DNA from: Bacteroidota bacterium
GTDB taxonomy: Bacteria > Bacteroidota > Bacteroidia > Flavobacteriales > Weeksellaceae
Length of the DNA stretch: 64,000 bases
Assembly: GCA_023419095.1 (NCBI GenBank)
Contig: JAEZYN010000004.1
Location: 8,422 to 72,421 of the forward strand
Reading direction: 5' to 3'
The notes under the pieces were generated by a model that saw only the letters and a program-made list of their open reading frames with translations, searched no databases and had not been told where the DNA came from. Made by a program: the position numbers and the translations under genes. Shown in pieces: positions 45,290 to 51,664 of this stretch; the first letter of the stretch is position 1, and each line of letters opens with the position of its first letter.

Positions 45290-45641
45290 ATCAGAACTAT
45301 TCCCGCTGCACAAAGCGGAGATTATGAAAGACTTCGGGTACATCAGTTTTCAGCTGATCCTGGCGAATGTAGATGTCATCGGAATCCGTATCCTGAAGTC
45401 TTTTGAAATGGTGGTCATCACCTTCTTCAAAAACCGAAAGACCGGTTTTATCTACGAAGGCGGCAACCTTACGGCCGAGCAGGTATTTCGGGTTTACCAG
45501 GATGTTCCGGAAGACCGCAACCTGCTCGCAGAATACGAGGAACGCCTGGGCGATAAAGTGGAAGTGCTTGATCCGCCAAAACATAATTATGTTTTCGTAA
45601 ACGACAGAGAAGTAAAAGAACACAAACCAAAATCAAAATAA
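45282..45641 (+). CDS. Hypothetical phage protein
   Basis: 119 residues of mixed alpha/beta character with a repeated YEGGNLTAEQVFRVYQDVPEDRN-type stretch cut here for length; no known domain. ATG at 45282 overlaps the last 8 bases of the primase-helicase gene, which argues for translational coupling and against the longer in-frame start inside that gene. Confidence 0.65.
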   Translation: MTKSELFPLHKAEIMKDFGYISFQLILANVDVIGIRILKSFEMVVITFFKNRKTGFIYEGGNLTAEQVFRVYQDVPEDRNLLAEYEERLGDKVEVLDPPKHNYVFVNDREVKEHKPKSK

Positions 45642-45645
45642 AAAA

Positions 45646-45888
45646 ATGGAAAATTCCGCACACTCCTACACCGAAGGCGCCGAGTACCGCCCGGAACACC
45701 ACACCGCAGATGCGGCGAAATTCAAAGTCGCGCAGCTGCATGCAGATCACATCACCGTCACCATGGCGCTCAGCAAGTTCGTGGAACTACACGACCGGGA
45801 AGAAGCCGGAGACGAGACCATCACCATGAAAGAATGGAAAGCCGCCATCACGGACGGCCGTAAAGCACTGGAACAGGCAACACATTAA
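45646..45888 (+). CDS. Small hypothetical phage protein, His-rich start
   Basis: 80 residues. The N-terminal half is His/Ala-rich (SYTEGAEYRPEHHTADAAKF) and the C-terminal half is a helix with alternating charge. No domain recognised. It lies 4 bp after the upstream gene and 22 bp before the outer-membrane protein gene. Confidence 0.6.
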   Translation: MENSAHSYTEGAEYRPEHHTADAAKFKVAQLHADHITVTMALSKFVELHDREEAGDETITMKEWKAAITDGRKALEQATH

Positions 45889-45910
45889 ATAAAAAAACAA
45901 AACCAACACA

Positions 45911-46408
45911 ATGAAAAAACTATTCTTACTGCTGATCCCTGCCGCCCTGGGCGCGCAAAAACTGAACGTAACTACCGGCATCCATATGCTCGGCGGACTG
46001 AATTATAAAATGGAACACGAGGTTTTCGGCGCCGGCATCGGTCTCAATTACTTACCTAAAAAAGCCACTGCATTGCACATGGGAGCTTCATTCAATTACT
46101 TCAATGATTTTTTCCCGGAGAAAAAAGGAAATGAAAACGATTTCTATGTCATCAAGATGCAGGCGGCAAAACCTTTCGCTGAATGGTTCACTGCTACTAC
46201 CTACCTCGGTTACGCAAATACCTGGGAAAACGATATCATGAAGGCCTTTGCCGGCACTTACCGCACCAACCTGTCGTGGGGCGTGGGCGTGCAGGCTTTT
46301 GATGACACCATGACCGGTGAACTTCTCTTTGAAAGCGTGGCCGGATACCCGCATATTTCTGCAGGCGTGAGATTTAATATCGTGAATCTGCTGAAACCAC
46401 AAAAGTAA
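45911..46408 (+). CDS. Prophage-encoded outer-membrane beta-barrel protein
   Basis: 165 residues: a short hydrophobic N terminus with Lys-Lys (MKKLFLLLIPAALGAQ) that looks like a signal peptide, then eight or so Gly/Tyr-rich strands (FGAGIGLNYLP, LHMGASFNYF, FTATTYLGYANTW, LSWGVGVQAF, HISAGVRFNIV). It should insert in the outer membrane. Phage-coded outer-membrane proteins in other hosts block superinfection or change receptors; that role here is an inference. Confidence 0.65.
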   Translation: MKKLFLLLIPAALGAQKLNVTTGIHMLGGLNYKMEHEVFGAGIGLNYLPKKATALHMGASFNYFNDFFPEKKGNENDFYVIKMQAAKPFAEWFTATTYLGYANTWENDIMKAFAGTYRTNLSWGVGVQAFDDTMTGELLFESVAGYPHISAGVRFNIVNLLKPQK

Positions 46409-46415
46409 TCCCATC

Positions 46416-46619
46416 ATGAAGGAAAACACAGCAGGCTGGGTAATCTACTCGCCGGCCGTAAAGTTCACCGGGCCACCGAAACTTTTAGGATGGACCTTCG
46501 CTGAACGCCGTAAAGATGCCATCGCGCAGATGGGCGACGCAAAAGCCTGGCGGGATTGGCGCAGGAAATACAACTACTACTGCGTGCGGGCAGACCGCAC
46601 AATAAAAATTGAACAATAA
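46416..46619 (+). CDS. Small basic hypothetical protein
   Basis: 67 residues, Trp- and Arg-rich (AKAWRDWRRKYNYYCVRADRT). No domain recognised. Starts 7 bp after the barrel gene. Confidence 0.55.
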   Translation: MKENTAGWVIYSPAVKFTGPPKLLGWTFAERRKDAIAQMGDAKAWRDWRRKYNYYCVRADRTIKIEQ

Positions 46620-46631
46620 AAAATCAAACCT

Positions 46632-47105
46632 ATGACAATCTATTTTAAAACAAAAAAAACTTCATCGACTGGAGAAAAAATTCAAAATCTTGTCGACCGC
46701 GCAAAAAAAGCGAATAACGAAATAAATGAATTCGTGGATGAATTAAAATCTGATAGACGATATCTGATTAATGAACGCTACATCCTTGGAACCGGAATAG
46801 CAGGTTTAAAATTTGAAACACAACCCGACATGAAAATTTGGAAGGAATTTAAAGGGTTTCCAAATTATTACTCACCGCGAATGTCATCAAAAGAAGGGAA
46901 ATTATTAGCTGAAAAAATTAATTCTTTCGATAAAGTTGGGAGAGACGAAATAAGTGAAGCTATCGGCTTGAATGACTTTTTCAGAATGCCGGGGTTAAAA
47001 TTATGTGACTCTGATTATTTCGGAATCACCGTTGATAAAGGCTGGAATCACAAAATGCCAGGAGATTGTATAGAAATCACCGGTTCTGAATACGATAATC
47101 TTTAA
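46632..47105 (+). CDS. Hypothetical phage protein
   Basis: 157 residues, soluble, Lys-rich and A/T-rich in DNA. The first third is helical (KIQNLVDRAKKANNEINEF), the rest mixed. No motif recognised. Its ATG lies in the repeated CAAACCTATGACA context also seen at the ASCH-like gene that follows. Confidence 0.6.
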   Translation: MTIYFKTKKTSSTGEKIQNLVDRAKKANNEINEFVDELKSDRRYLINERYILGTGIAGLKFETQPDMKIWKEFKGFPNYYSPRMSSKEGKLLAEKINSFDKVGRDEISEAIGLNDFFRMPGLKLCDSDYFGITVDKGWNHKMPGDCIEITGSEYDNL

Positions 47106-47115
47106 AACCAAACCT

Positions 47116-47772
47116 ATGACAATAAACAATTCCAAGCCGATCCTTTATTCGACACCGATGGTTCAGGCACTTTTAGAAAACAGGAAAAATCAAACAAGAA
47201 GAATATGTAAGATTAGTCCGCTTGCAAAACTCATTGGTCTTTATACAAAAAGAAGATTGTGGGATAGCACCGTTGAAGAATGCCCAAACCCATTGGGTCA
47301 CTTTGCAAAGTTCGATCTGAACGGAGTTGAGATTGAAGTGCAATCAAAGTTTACAGAAGGCGACATCCTTTGGGTGCGGGAAACGTTTTTCGAGTACCAT
47401 TGTGAATTTATTTTCAAATCCGATTATGAACCAGATTTTTATAGAAATATCAAATGGAAACCCTCCATCTTCATGCCCAGAAAAGCCGCCCGCATTTTCC
47501 TGAAGGTGACCAATGTTCGCGTGGAGCGGCTGCAGGATATTTCGGAAGAAGATGCAATTGCGGAAGGAGTCGCATCGGCGTTTCCTGCTTCAGATATGAA
47601 GTTTGCAAAGGATTTAGATTGGGTAATTCCGCGCCCATTTCTGCATCATCAATTTTCCTTTTTGATTTTATGGCAAAAAATAAACGGCAAAAAACATCCA
47701 TGGAAATCCAACCCCTGGGTTTGGGTTTACGAATTTGAACGCATTGAAAAACCGGTAAACTTTCTGCCATGA
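47116..47772 (+). CDS. ASCH/PUA-like phage protein
   Basis: 218 residues. The start PILYSTPMVQALLENRKNQTRRI is the well-known phage pattern, followed by GDILWVRETF, FMPRKAARIFLKVTNVRVERLQDISEEDAIAEG cut for length, and WVWVYEFERIE. These features belong to ASCH/PUA-like RNA-binding folds common in phages. Molecular role unknown. It overlaps the next gene by 4 bp (ATGA). Confidence 0.75.
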   Translation: MTINNSKPILYSTPMVQALLENRKNQTRRICKISPLAKLIGLYTKRRLWDSTVEECPNPLGHFAKFDLNGVEIEVQSKFTEGDILWVRETFFEYHCEFIFKSDYEPDFYRNIKWKPSIFMPRKAARIFLKVTNVRVERLQDISEEDAIAEGVASAFPASDMKFAKDLDWVIPRPFLHHQFSFLILWQKINGKKHPWKSNPWVWVYEFERIEKPVNFLP

Positions 47773-47966
47773 GCCAGCGCCAGTACCCGCAGGCACTCCT
47801 CCGCCGCCTGGTCTGGGAAACAAAAGACATCTTCGACCTCACAGATCTTTGCATCCTCTACCGCGAGCTCGAAGCACAGGGAGACATCACCATCACGGCA
47901 CGCCTGAAAGCCGAAGTACAGATACAGACGCGCATCCTGATCGGGCGCGATATAGAAAGCAAATAA
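47769..47966 (+). CDS. Small hypothetical protein
   Basis: 65 residues, helical, Arg/Leu-rich (YPQALLRRLVWETKDIFDL). It starts in the ATGA overlap with the ASCH-like gene. No domain recognised. Confidence 0.6.
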   Translation: MSQRQYPQALLRRLVWETKDIFDLTDLCILYRELEAQGDITITARLKAEVQIQTRILIGRDIESK

Positions 47967-47994
47967 TTTTTTTTAATCAATAAATACTACCAAA

Positions 47995-48351
47995 ATGGAA
48001 ATCACAGGAAAAATTCTACAGAAAAACGAAACAAGAAAAATCAGCGACACCTTCACTGTGCAGGAATTCATCGCAGATTGCGGAACCACAAACCAGATGC
48101 AGGAATGGAGCGAGAATATCCTGAAGTTTCAGGTGTCTAATGCCAAGATCGAGCAGCTCGATAAGATTGCCGTAGGTTCGGTAGTTAAGATCTCCTTCTT
48201 CCCGAACGGCAGATGGTTCGAGAAGCGCGACGGTTCCGGCCGTGATGCCGCCTTCAACCTGGATGCTTTTAAATTTGAAATACTGAAAGCTGCAGCCACC
48301 GAACCCAACGCGGCAACGCCAAGTGCAGAACCCGATAAAGAAGTGTACTGA
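47995..48351 (+). CDS. DUF3127 (OB-fold-like) protein
   Basis: 118 residues. The opening MEITGKILQKNETRKISDTF, then FTVQEFIADC, NILKFQVSNAKIEQLD and VVKISFFPNGRWFEKRDG, match DUF3127, a small family with an OB-like fold that Bacteroidota phages carry. A single-strand DNA-binding role beside the primase-helicase is plausible. The tail is Ala/Pro/Glu-rich and acidic, like the acidic tip of many SSBs. Confidence 0.75.
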   Translation: MEITGKILQKNETRKISDTFTVQEFIADCGTTNQMQEWSENILKFQVSNAKIEQLDKIAVGSVVKISFFPNGRWFEKRDGSGRDAAFNLDAFKFEILKAAATEPNAATPSAEPDKEVY

Positions 48352-48352
48352 G

Positions 48353-48526
48353 ATGAAACTAACCATAAAAGAGCGCCACAGCTTTGCGGCCTCTTTCTTC
48401 AGACAGAACAACCACGAGATGTGGCGCACCTGCCCGCAGTGTGGCGAAGTATTCGATCTCCGGAAATCAGTTAAAACTGAATGTCCGGCCTGTGGATATG
48501 AACTTTTAACACGAATTGCAATATGA
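48353..48526 (+). CDS. Small zinc-ribbon protein
   Basis: 57 residues with CPQCGEVFDLRKSVKTECPACG, i.e. two CxxC pairs spaced for a zinc ribbon, shown here in two parts: CPQC near residue 28 and CPAC near 46. ATG at 48353 is chosen because it sits 1 bp past the upstream stop; the longer frame starts inside the DUF3127 gene. It overlaps the next gene by 4 bp. Confidence 0.65.
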   Translation: MKLTIKERHSFAASFFRQNNHEMWRTCPQCGEVFDLRKSVKTECPACGYELLTRIAI

Positions 48527-48729
48527 GCTGGATTACCATTAAAACCGAAAGAGACCTGCCGCAGATCAAGGGATCCTGCTTTTGCTGGGTGACAATTAAG
48601 GGCAAAGTATTATTTGCGATTTACCAATCAAAATACTTCGAGGTACGTGCCGAATACGGGCTTTATGAATGGAAGCTCGTAAGCCACTACATCCCGATAG
48701 AAAAACCGGAAGCACCGGAAGCGTTGTAG
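48523..48729 (+). CDS. DUF551-like small protein
   Basis: 68 residues. The order SWITIKTERDLPQIKG...CFCWVTIKGK...VSHYIPIEKPEAP resembles DUF551 (W-I-x-x-x-D-L-P ... H-W-x-P). The function of this phage family is unknown. Starts in the ATGA overlap with the zinc-ribbon gene. Confidence 0.55.
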   Translation: MSWITIKTERDLPQIKGSCFCWVTIKGKVLFAIYQSKYFEVRAEYGLYEWKLVSHYIPIEKPEAPEAL

Positions 48730-48731
48730 CC

Positions 48732-48905
48732 ATGAGTACCGAAGAGTTTCTGCAGCTGATATTGAAGCACCCGGTAGTGATCAGCACACATGAGCACAAA
48801 GGTTACATAAAAATCCGGTACAAAACCGGCTCCGGATATTTCCCGGCGCACAGGCAAGATAAGATGCTGGAAGCAATCGAGTTTTGCGAGAATTATATGT
48901 ATTAA
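48732..48905 (+). CDS. Small hypothetical protein
   Basis: 57 residues (STEEFLQLILKHPVVISTH and a basic C-terminal half). ATG at 48732 lies 2 bp after the upstream stop. No domain recognised. Confidence 0.55.
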   Translation: MSTEEFLQLILKHPVVISTHEHKGYIKIRYKTGSGYFPAHRQDKMLEAIEFCENYMY

Positions 48906-48920
48906 CGATCAAAACAATTT

Positions 48921-48956
48921 AACCTTTAAAACTTCCCACTTGTAGTAAGTGGTTTA
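48921..48956 (+). repeat. 36-bp repeat with hairpin, copy 1
   Basis: Identical over 36 bp to the copy at 49870-49905. It contains CCACTT-GTAGT-AAGTGG, a 6-bp stem with a 5-nt loop (48936-48952). It ends 5 bp before the ATG of the next gene, so the hairpin occupies that gene's translation start region. Confidence 0.85.
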
Positions 48957-48961
48957 ATAAA

Positions 48962-49324
48962 ATGATAAAAGAAGAAGCAAAACAAATTCGTAAAAAAATT
49001 CTAAAGCAAATTGATTCTTTAGGATTAAAGGTTAACCCAGTGCAGCGGCTAGAATTAGCAAAAAAGCACGTGAGTGCCATTAAGGACCTTTCAGTTGACG
49101 CAGTATATATCTATGTTCTAAATGATCTTCTTGTAGATTTAGAGGAGCTATACTCAACTGGAAAATACACGCATGAAAAACAAGAAAGTAAAAACATAGC
49201 CTATAAGGCCCAAACCTACACCCAACAGGAATTATCCCAGCTTCAAACTGAAGTCCACAAGATTGTAGGCAACGGTGAAGTCATGCAGCTGTTCAATAAA
49301 CTGCAGGGTATTAACGCTGGATAA
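48962..49324 (+). CDS. Hypothetical protein behind repeat copy 1
   Basis: 120 residues, A/T-rich, helical and Lys/Glu-rich (EEAKQIRKKILKQIDSLGLK; LSQLQTEVHKIVGNGEVMQL). Its composition differs from the GC-richer genes around it. No domain recognised. The 36-bp hairpin repeat directly in front suggests a common control with the gene at 49911. Confidence 0.6.
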   Translation: MIKEEAKQIRKKILKQIDSLGLKVNPVQRLELAKKHVSAIKDLSVDAVYIYVLNDLLVDLEELYSTGKYTHEKQESKNIAYKAQTYTQQELSQLQTEVHKIVGNGEVMQLFNKLQGINAG

Positions 49325-49337
49325 ACATATCAAACCT

Positions 49338-49547
49338 ATGGAAATAATCATTATTCTTCTTATCACTGCCATAACCGGTTTGGTTATCATCTTCCAGAGC
49401 AGTCACAGCAAGACGCTCCGGAGAATCCGGCAGCTCGAACACAACCTGCAGAACCTGGAAGATCATACGGAGGATTTCAGGCAGAGATACAATGACAACA
49501 AAAAAGTGCCGCCAAAGATTCCTAATGATCAGCTGCACTCCTATTAA
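49338..49547 (+). CDS. Small membrane-anchored coiled-coil protein
   Basis: 69 residues: one membrane helix (about 2-19; EIIIILLITAITGLVIIF), then a heptad-like helix (LRRIRQLEHNLQNLEDHTEDF). ATG at 49338 lies in the CAAACCTATG context; the longer frame would begin inside the upstream gene. It resembles small phage membrane proteins but I cannot assign it. Confidence 0.6.
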   Translation: MEIIIILLITAITGLVIIFQSSHSKTLRRIRQLEHNLQNLEDHTEDFRQRYNDNKKVPPKIPNDQLHSY

Positions 49548-49566
49548 CCTTAAAAAATAAAAAAAA

Positions 49567-49878
49567 ATGAAATCAGGAATCGAATTAATTGCCGAAGAAA
49601 GGCAAAGACAAATTGAAGTAGAAGGTTATTCTATAGAGAATGATCAAAAACACGAAGACGGAGAGTTGGCTGATGCTGCTGCCGTATACGCCTTAAGTCC
49701 GGACGCGATGGATTCAATGGATGATACTTGGGGAAACGATATGTATCTTCTTTTATGGCCATTTGATTTGAAGCATCTTAAGAAAACAAATCAAGGAAGT
49801 ATCTATGAACGCTCAAAAGATTTAATTAAAGCCGGTGCTCTCATCGCTGCTGAGTTAGATCGGCTACAAAACCTTTAA
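49567..49878 (+). CDS. Phage protein of the 'RQRQIxxEG' type
   Basis: 103 residues. GIELIAEERQRQIEVEGYS, HEDGELADAAAVYAL and the later WPFDLKHLKK, DLIKAGALIAAELDRL make a pattern I know from many phage and prophage proteins of unknown function. All-helical. The end of this gene overlaps the second copy of the 36-bp repeat. Confidence 0.7.
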   Translation: MKSGIELIAEERQRQIEVEGYSIENDQKHEDGELADAAAVYALSPDAMDSMDDTWGNDMYLLLWPFDLKHLKKTNQGSIYERSKDLIKAGALIAAELDRLQNL

Positions 49879-49905
49879 AACTTCCCACTTGTAGTAAGTG
49901 GTTTA
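49870..49905 (+). repeat. 36-bp repeat with hairpin, copy 2
   Basis: Identical to 48921-48956. Its first bases encode the last residues and stop of the gene at 49567, and it ends 5 bp before the ATG at 49911, the same spacing as in copy 1. Confidence 0.85.
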
Positions 49906-49910
49906 TAATA

Positions 49911-50126
49911 ATGAATCAGAAAGAATTTCAGGAATTATCCGAAAATGAAGTGAAACAACTGAACGGATATGATAGTTTGGATTATGTTAACGAAGCTTGG
50001 CGAGGTGGTTATATTTACGCACAATCAAAAATTAAAAAATCATTCCAAGAAGATTTTCACGATGAGTTTTTAAATAAAGTTGAAGAATTCATTAATGACG
50101 ACTTGGAAGAGTTTGAATTTGAGTAA
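49911..50126 (+). CDS. Last early gene, small acidic hypothetical
   Basis: 71 residues, very acidic at the C terminus (DEFLNKVEEFINDDLEEFEFE). No domain recognised. Small acidic phage proteins sometimes mimic DNA or inhibit host enzymes, but there is no direct sign here. It is preceded by the second 36-bp repeat and followed by the operon terminator. Confidence 0.6.
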   Translation: MNQKEFQELSENEVKQLNGYDSLDYVNEAWRGGYIYAQSKIKKSFQEDFHDEFLNKVEEFINDDLEEFEFE

Positions 50127-50150
50127 ATCCTATTTCATTATCCTCCCCCA

Positions 50151-50180
50151 AACCGAACGCTCGCCCGTTCGGTTTTTTTT
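50151..50180 (+). terminator. Terminator of the early operon
   Basis: AACCGAACG and CGTTCGGTT form a 9-bp stem with a 6-nt loop and are followed by eight T residues. It closes the roughly 10-kb early operon. Confidence 0.92.
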
Positions 50181-50302
50181 ATGCCATTCTCAGCGATTAG
50201 CTTTTATCATTAAAATATCCACAAAACTTTCAGCGCTCCGCAGGCACGCCGGCCGGCTCGGTCTTCCCTCTCCCCTTCCTCCCCAATAAAATTATAAAAT
50301 TT

Positions 50303-50515
50303 TTGTAAGATTGTAAGGAATTAGCGTTTTGCCCGATTTGTAAGGCCTTACAATACTCTTTTTATTTTGTTAGGATTCTGATATTCTTACAAAAAAAATG
50401 TAAGGAAATACTCCCTTACAAAATCCTTACAATTCAAAAACGGCAGTCTTACAAAAAGATTTTCGCGCAAATGTCCTGAAATCAATGGTTTAAATACCGC
50501 CTTACATTCTTACAA
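50303..50515. repeat. Cluster of eleven TTGTAAG/CTTACAA motifs
   Basis: Forward copies at 50303, 50311, 50338 and 50399 (TGTAAGG); reverse copies at 50347, 50386, 50414, 50425, 50448, 50500 (CTTACA) and 50509. The pair at 50338-50353 forms the perfect palindrome TTGTAAGGCCTTACAA. The cluster lies in the 470-bp gap between early terminator and late promoter, which holds no gene. The density and mixed orientation suggest a multi-site protein-binding region such as a replication origin. Confidence 0.75.
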
Positions 50516-50540
50516 AAATTATTACACCTTTTCAAAATGC

Positions 50541-50592
50541 ACAATAAATTGTTGTGTATCACAACAAATTGTTGTAGATATGTATATATTTG
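50541..50592 (+). promoter_or_regulatory. Late promoter 1 with a double operator
   Basis: ACAATAAATTGTTGT (50541-50555) and ACAACAAATTGTTGT (50561-50575) lie 20 bp centre to centre, as at the early promoter. Exactly 9 bases then separate the second site from TATATTTG (50585-50592), a full -7 match. The start codon at 50598 is 5 nt further on, which leaves no room for a leader. Confidence 0.75.
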
Positions 50593-50597
50593 TGATT

Positions 50598-51035
50598 ATG
50601 AACTATTTAAGACAATTCCGCAATCGGTTTATTGTGAAGATCGAACTCGTGTCTGCGCTCGATGCCGGTTCTTTCCTGATCTCGCCGCCGCGCGGTTTCA
50701 CGGAAGCAGATATTCCGGTAGAATACAACGGAGTTTATTTCACACTCTCAGGTGCCGGTCTTGCCCAGGAAAGCAAAACCACCAGTTCCGGCACCGTATA
50801 TTCCACACAACTGAAATTCAGTTTCCCGGTCTTTCCCGGGATTGGTGCCTTTCAATGGCGGTTTTCAAAACTGTCCGAAATCCGCCTCACGCTCAATACC
50901 GGAGCCATCATCCGGCTCAACCGCAACGACGTCGCGCTGAACAAACCTATAGACGGCACATTCAGCAGCAACCTGATGTCCGTAAACTTTGAAGCTTCAC
51001 TCTCCACCATAAAGCCTTTGGAAATAGATGAGTAA
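50598..51035 (+). CDS. Probable virion protein, late unit 1
   Basis: 145 residues, beta-rich, no signal peptide (RFIVKIELVSALDAGSFLIS; FTLSGAGLAQ; LNRNDVALNKPIDGTF). It is the first gene of the first late unit. The composition fits a small tail or head-completion protein but I recognise no family. ATG at 50598 agrees with the promoter position; an in-frame ATG at 50580 lies upstream of the expected transcript start. It overlaps the next gene by 8 bp. Confidence 0.6.
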   Translation: MNYLRQFRNRFIVKIELVSALDAGSFLISPPRGFTEADIPVEYNGVYFTLSGAGLAQESKTTSSGTVYSTQLKFSFPVFPGIGAFQWRFSKLSEIRLTLNTGAIIRLNRNDVALNKPIDGTFSSNLMSVNFEASLSTIKPLEIDE

Positions 51036-51570
51036 CATTGTGCCGCTCACGCTGCGCCCGCATCTGGTATCTTTCCTTATGAAGGAGATGAAAGGCGAAA
51101 CCAGCAGCTATGCCGGTACCCGCATCACCGTATGCGAGATCTCGCGCAAAAGTTTCATCGGCAAATACCTGCTCGAGCATCTGGAGAAAATAAAGTACCC
51201 GGTAAAAAACATCAGCCGGTTCAATTTCTTTGCGGAGATCAAAGCCGGCAGCCGAAGCCATCGCGAGGTCCGCGCCTCCGGAGCCTTCTACAAAAGAGAA
51301 AAGCTCGGCGATACCTTCGTGTATCTGCCGGAGCGTTATGTGGATGAAGTGAACCAGCTTTTTGAAGAGCAGTTCCGCAGTGCCTTTTACAATTATGTGG
51401 AAGCCCGCGCGGAAGATGATCTGTGGGTCACGCAGGCCATTCTGCTCTTCATCGATAAGTATAACCTGTTCGAATGTGATATGAACCAGGACCAGCTGCG
51501 GCAGCTCTACAACCGCATAAAGAAAAACGGACAGTTTGCCGGTTTGCAGGGCAAACTGTACCGCGGTTAG
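51028..51570 (+). CDS. Hypothetical phage protein, late unit 1
   Basis: 180 residues, soluble and basic, mixed alpha/beta (ITVCEISRKSFIGKYLLEHL; FIDKYNLFECDMNQDQLRQL). No recognised domain. It overlaps the upstream gene by 8 bp and ends 20 bp before a strong terminator, so late unit 1 has just two genes. Confidence 0.6.
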   Translation: MSNIVPLTLRPHLVSFLMKEMKGETSSYAGTRITVCEISRKSFIGKYLLEHLEKIKYPVKNISRFNFFAEIKAGSRSHREVRASGAFYKREKLGDTFVYLPERYVDEVNQLFEEQFRSAFYNYVEARAEDDLWVTQAILLFIDKYNLFECDMNQDQLRQLYNRIKKNGQFAGLQGKLYRG

Positions 51571-51590
51571 CCATTTTTTTTAGTTTGTGA

Positions 51591-51620
51591 ACCGTTCCGA
51601 AGTGCCGGAACGGTTTTTTT
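51591..51620 (+). terminator. Terminator of late unit 1
   Basis: ACCGTTCCG and CGGAACGGT form a perfect 9-bp stem with a 6-nt loop and a 7-base T-run. The next operator begins 8 bp later. Confidence 0.9.
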
Positions 51621-51627
51621 GTGCGTC

Positions 51628-51659
51628 ACAACATTTTGTTGTGGAATCGGGCAATTTTG
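51628..51659 (+). promoter_or_regulatory. Late promoter 2 with a single operator
   Basis: ACAACATTTTGTTGT (51628-51642; extends to CACAACA/TGTTGTG) is followed after 9 bases by CAATTTTG (51652-51659), one mismatch from TAnnTTTG. The ATG at 51665 lies 5 nt after the box. Confidence 0.7.
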
Positions 51660-51664
51660 CCCCA

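Noticed and set aside
50303..50515. The repeated TTGTAAG motif as a possible CRISPR array
   Set aside because: The repeats are only 7-8 bases, irregularly spaced and in both orientations, and no cas genes are present.
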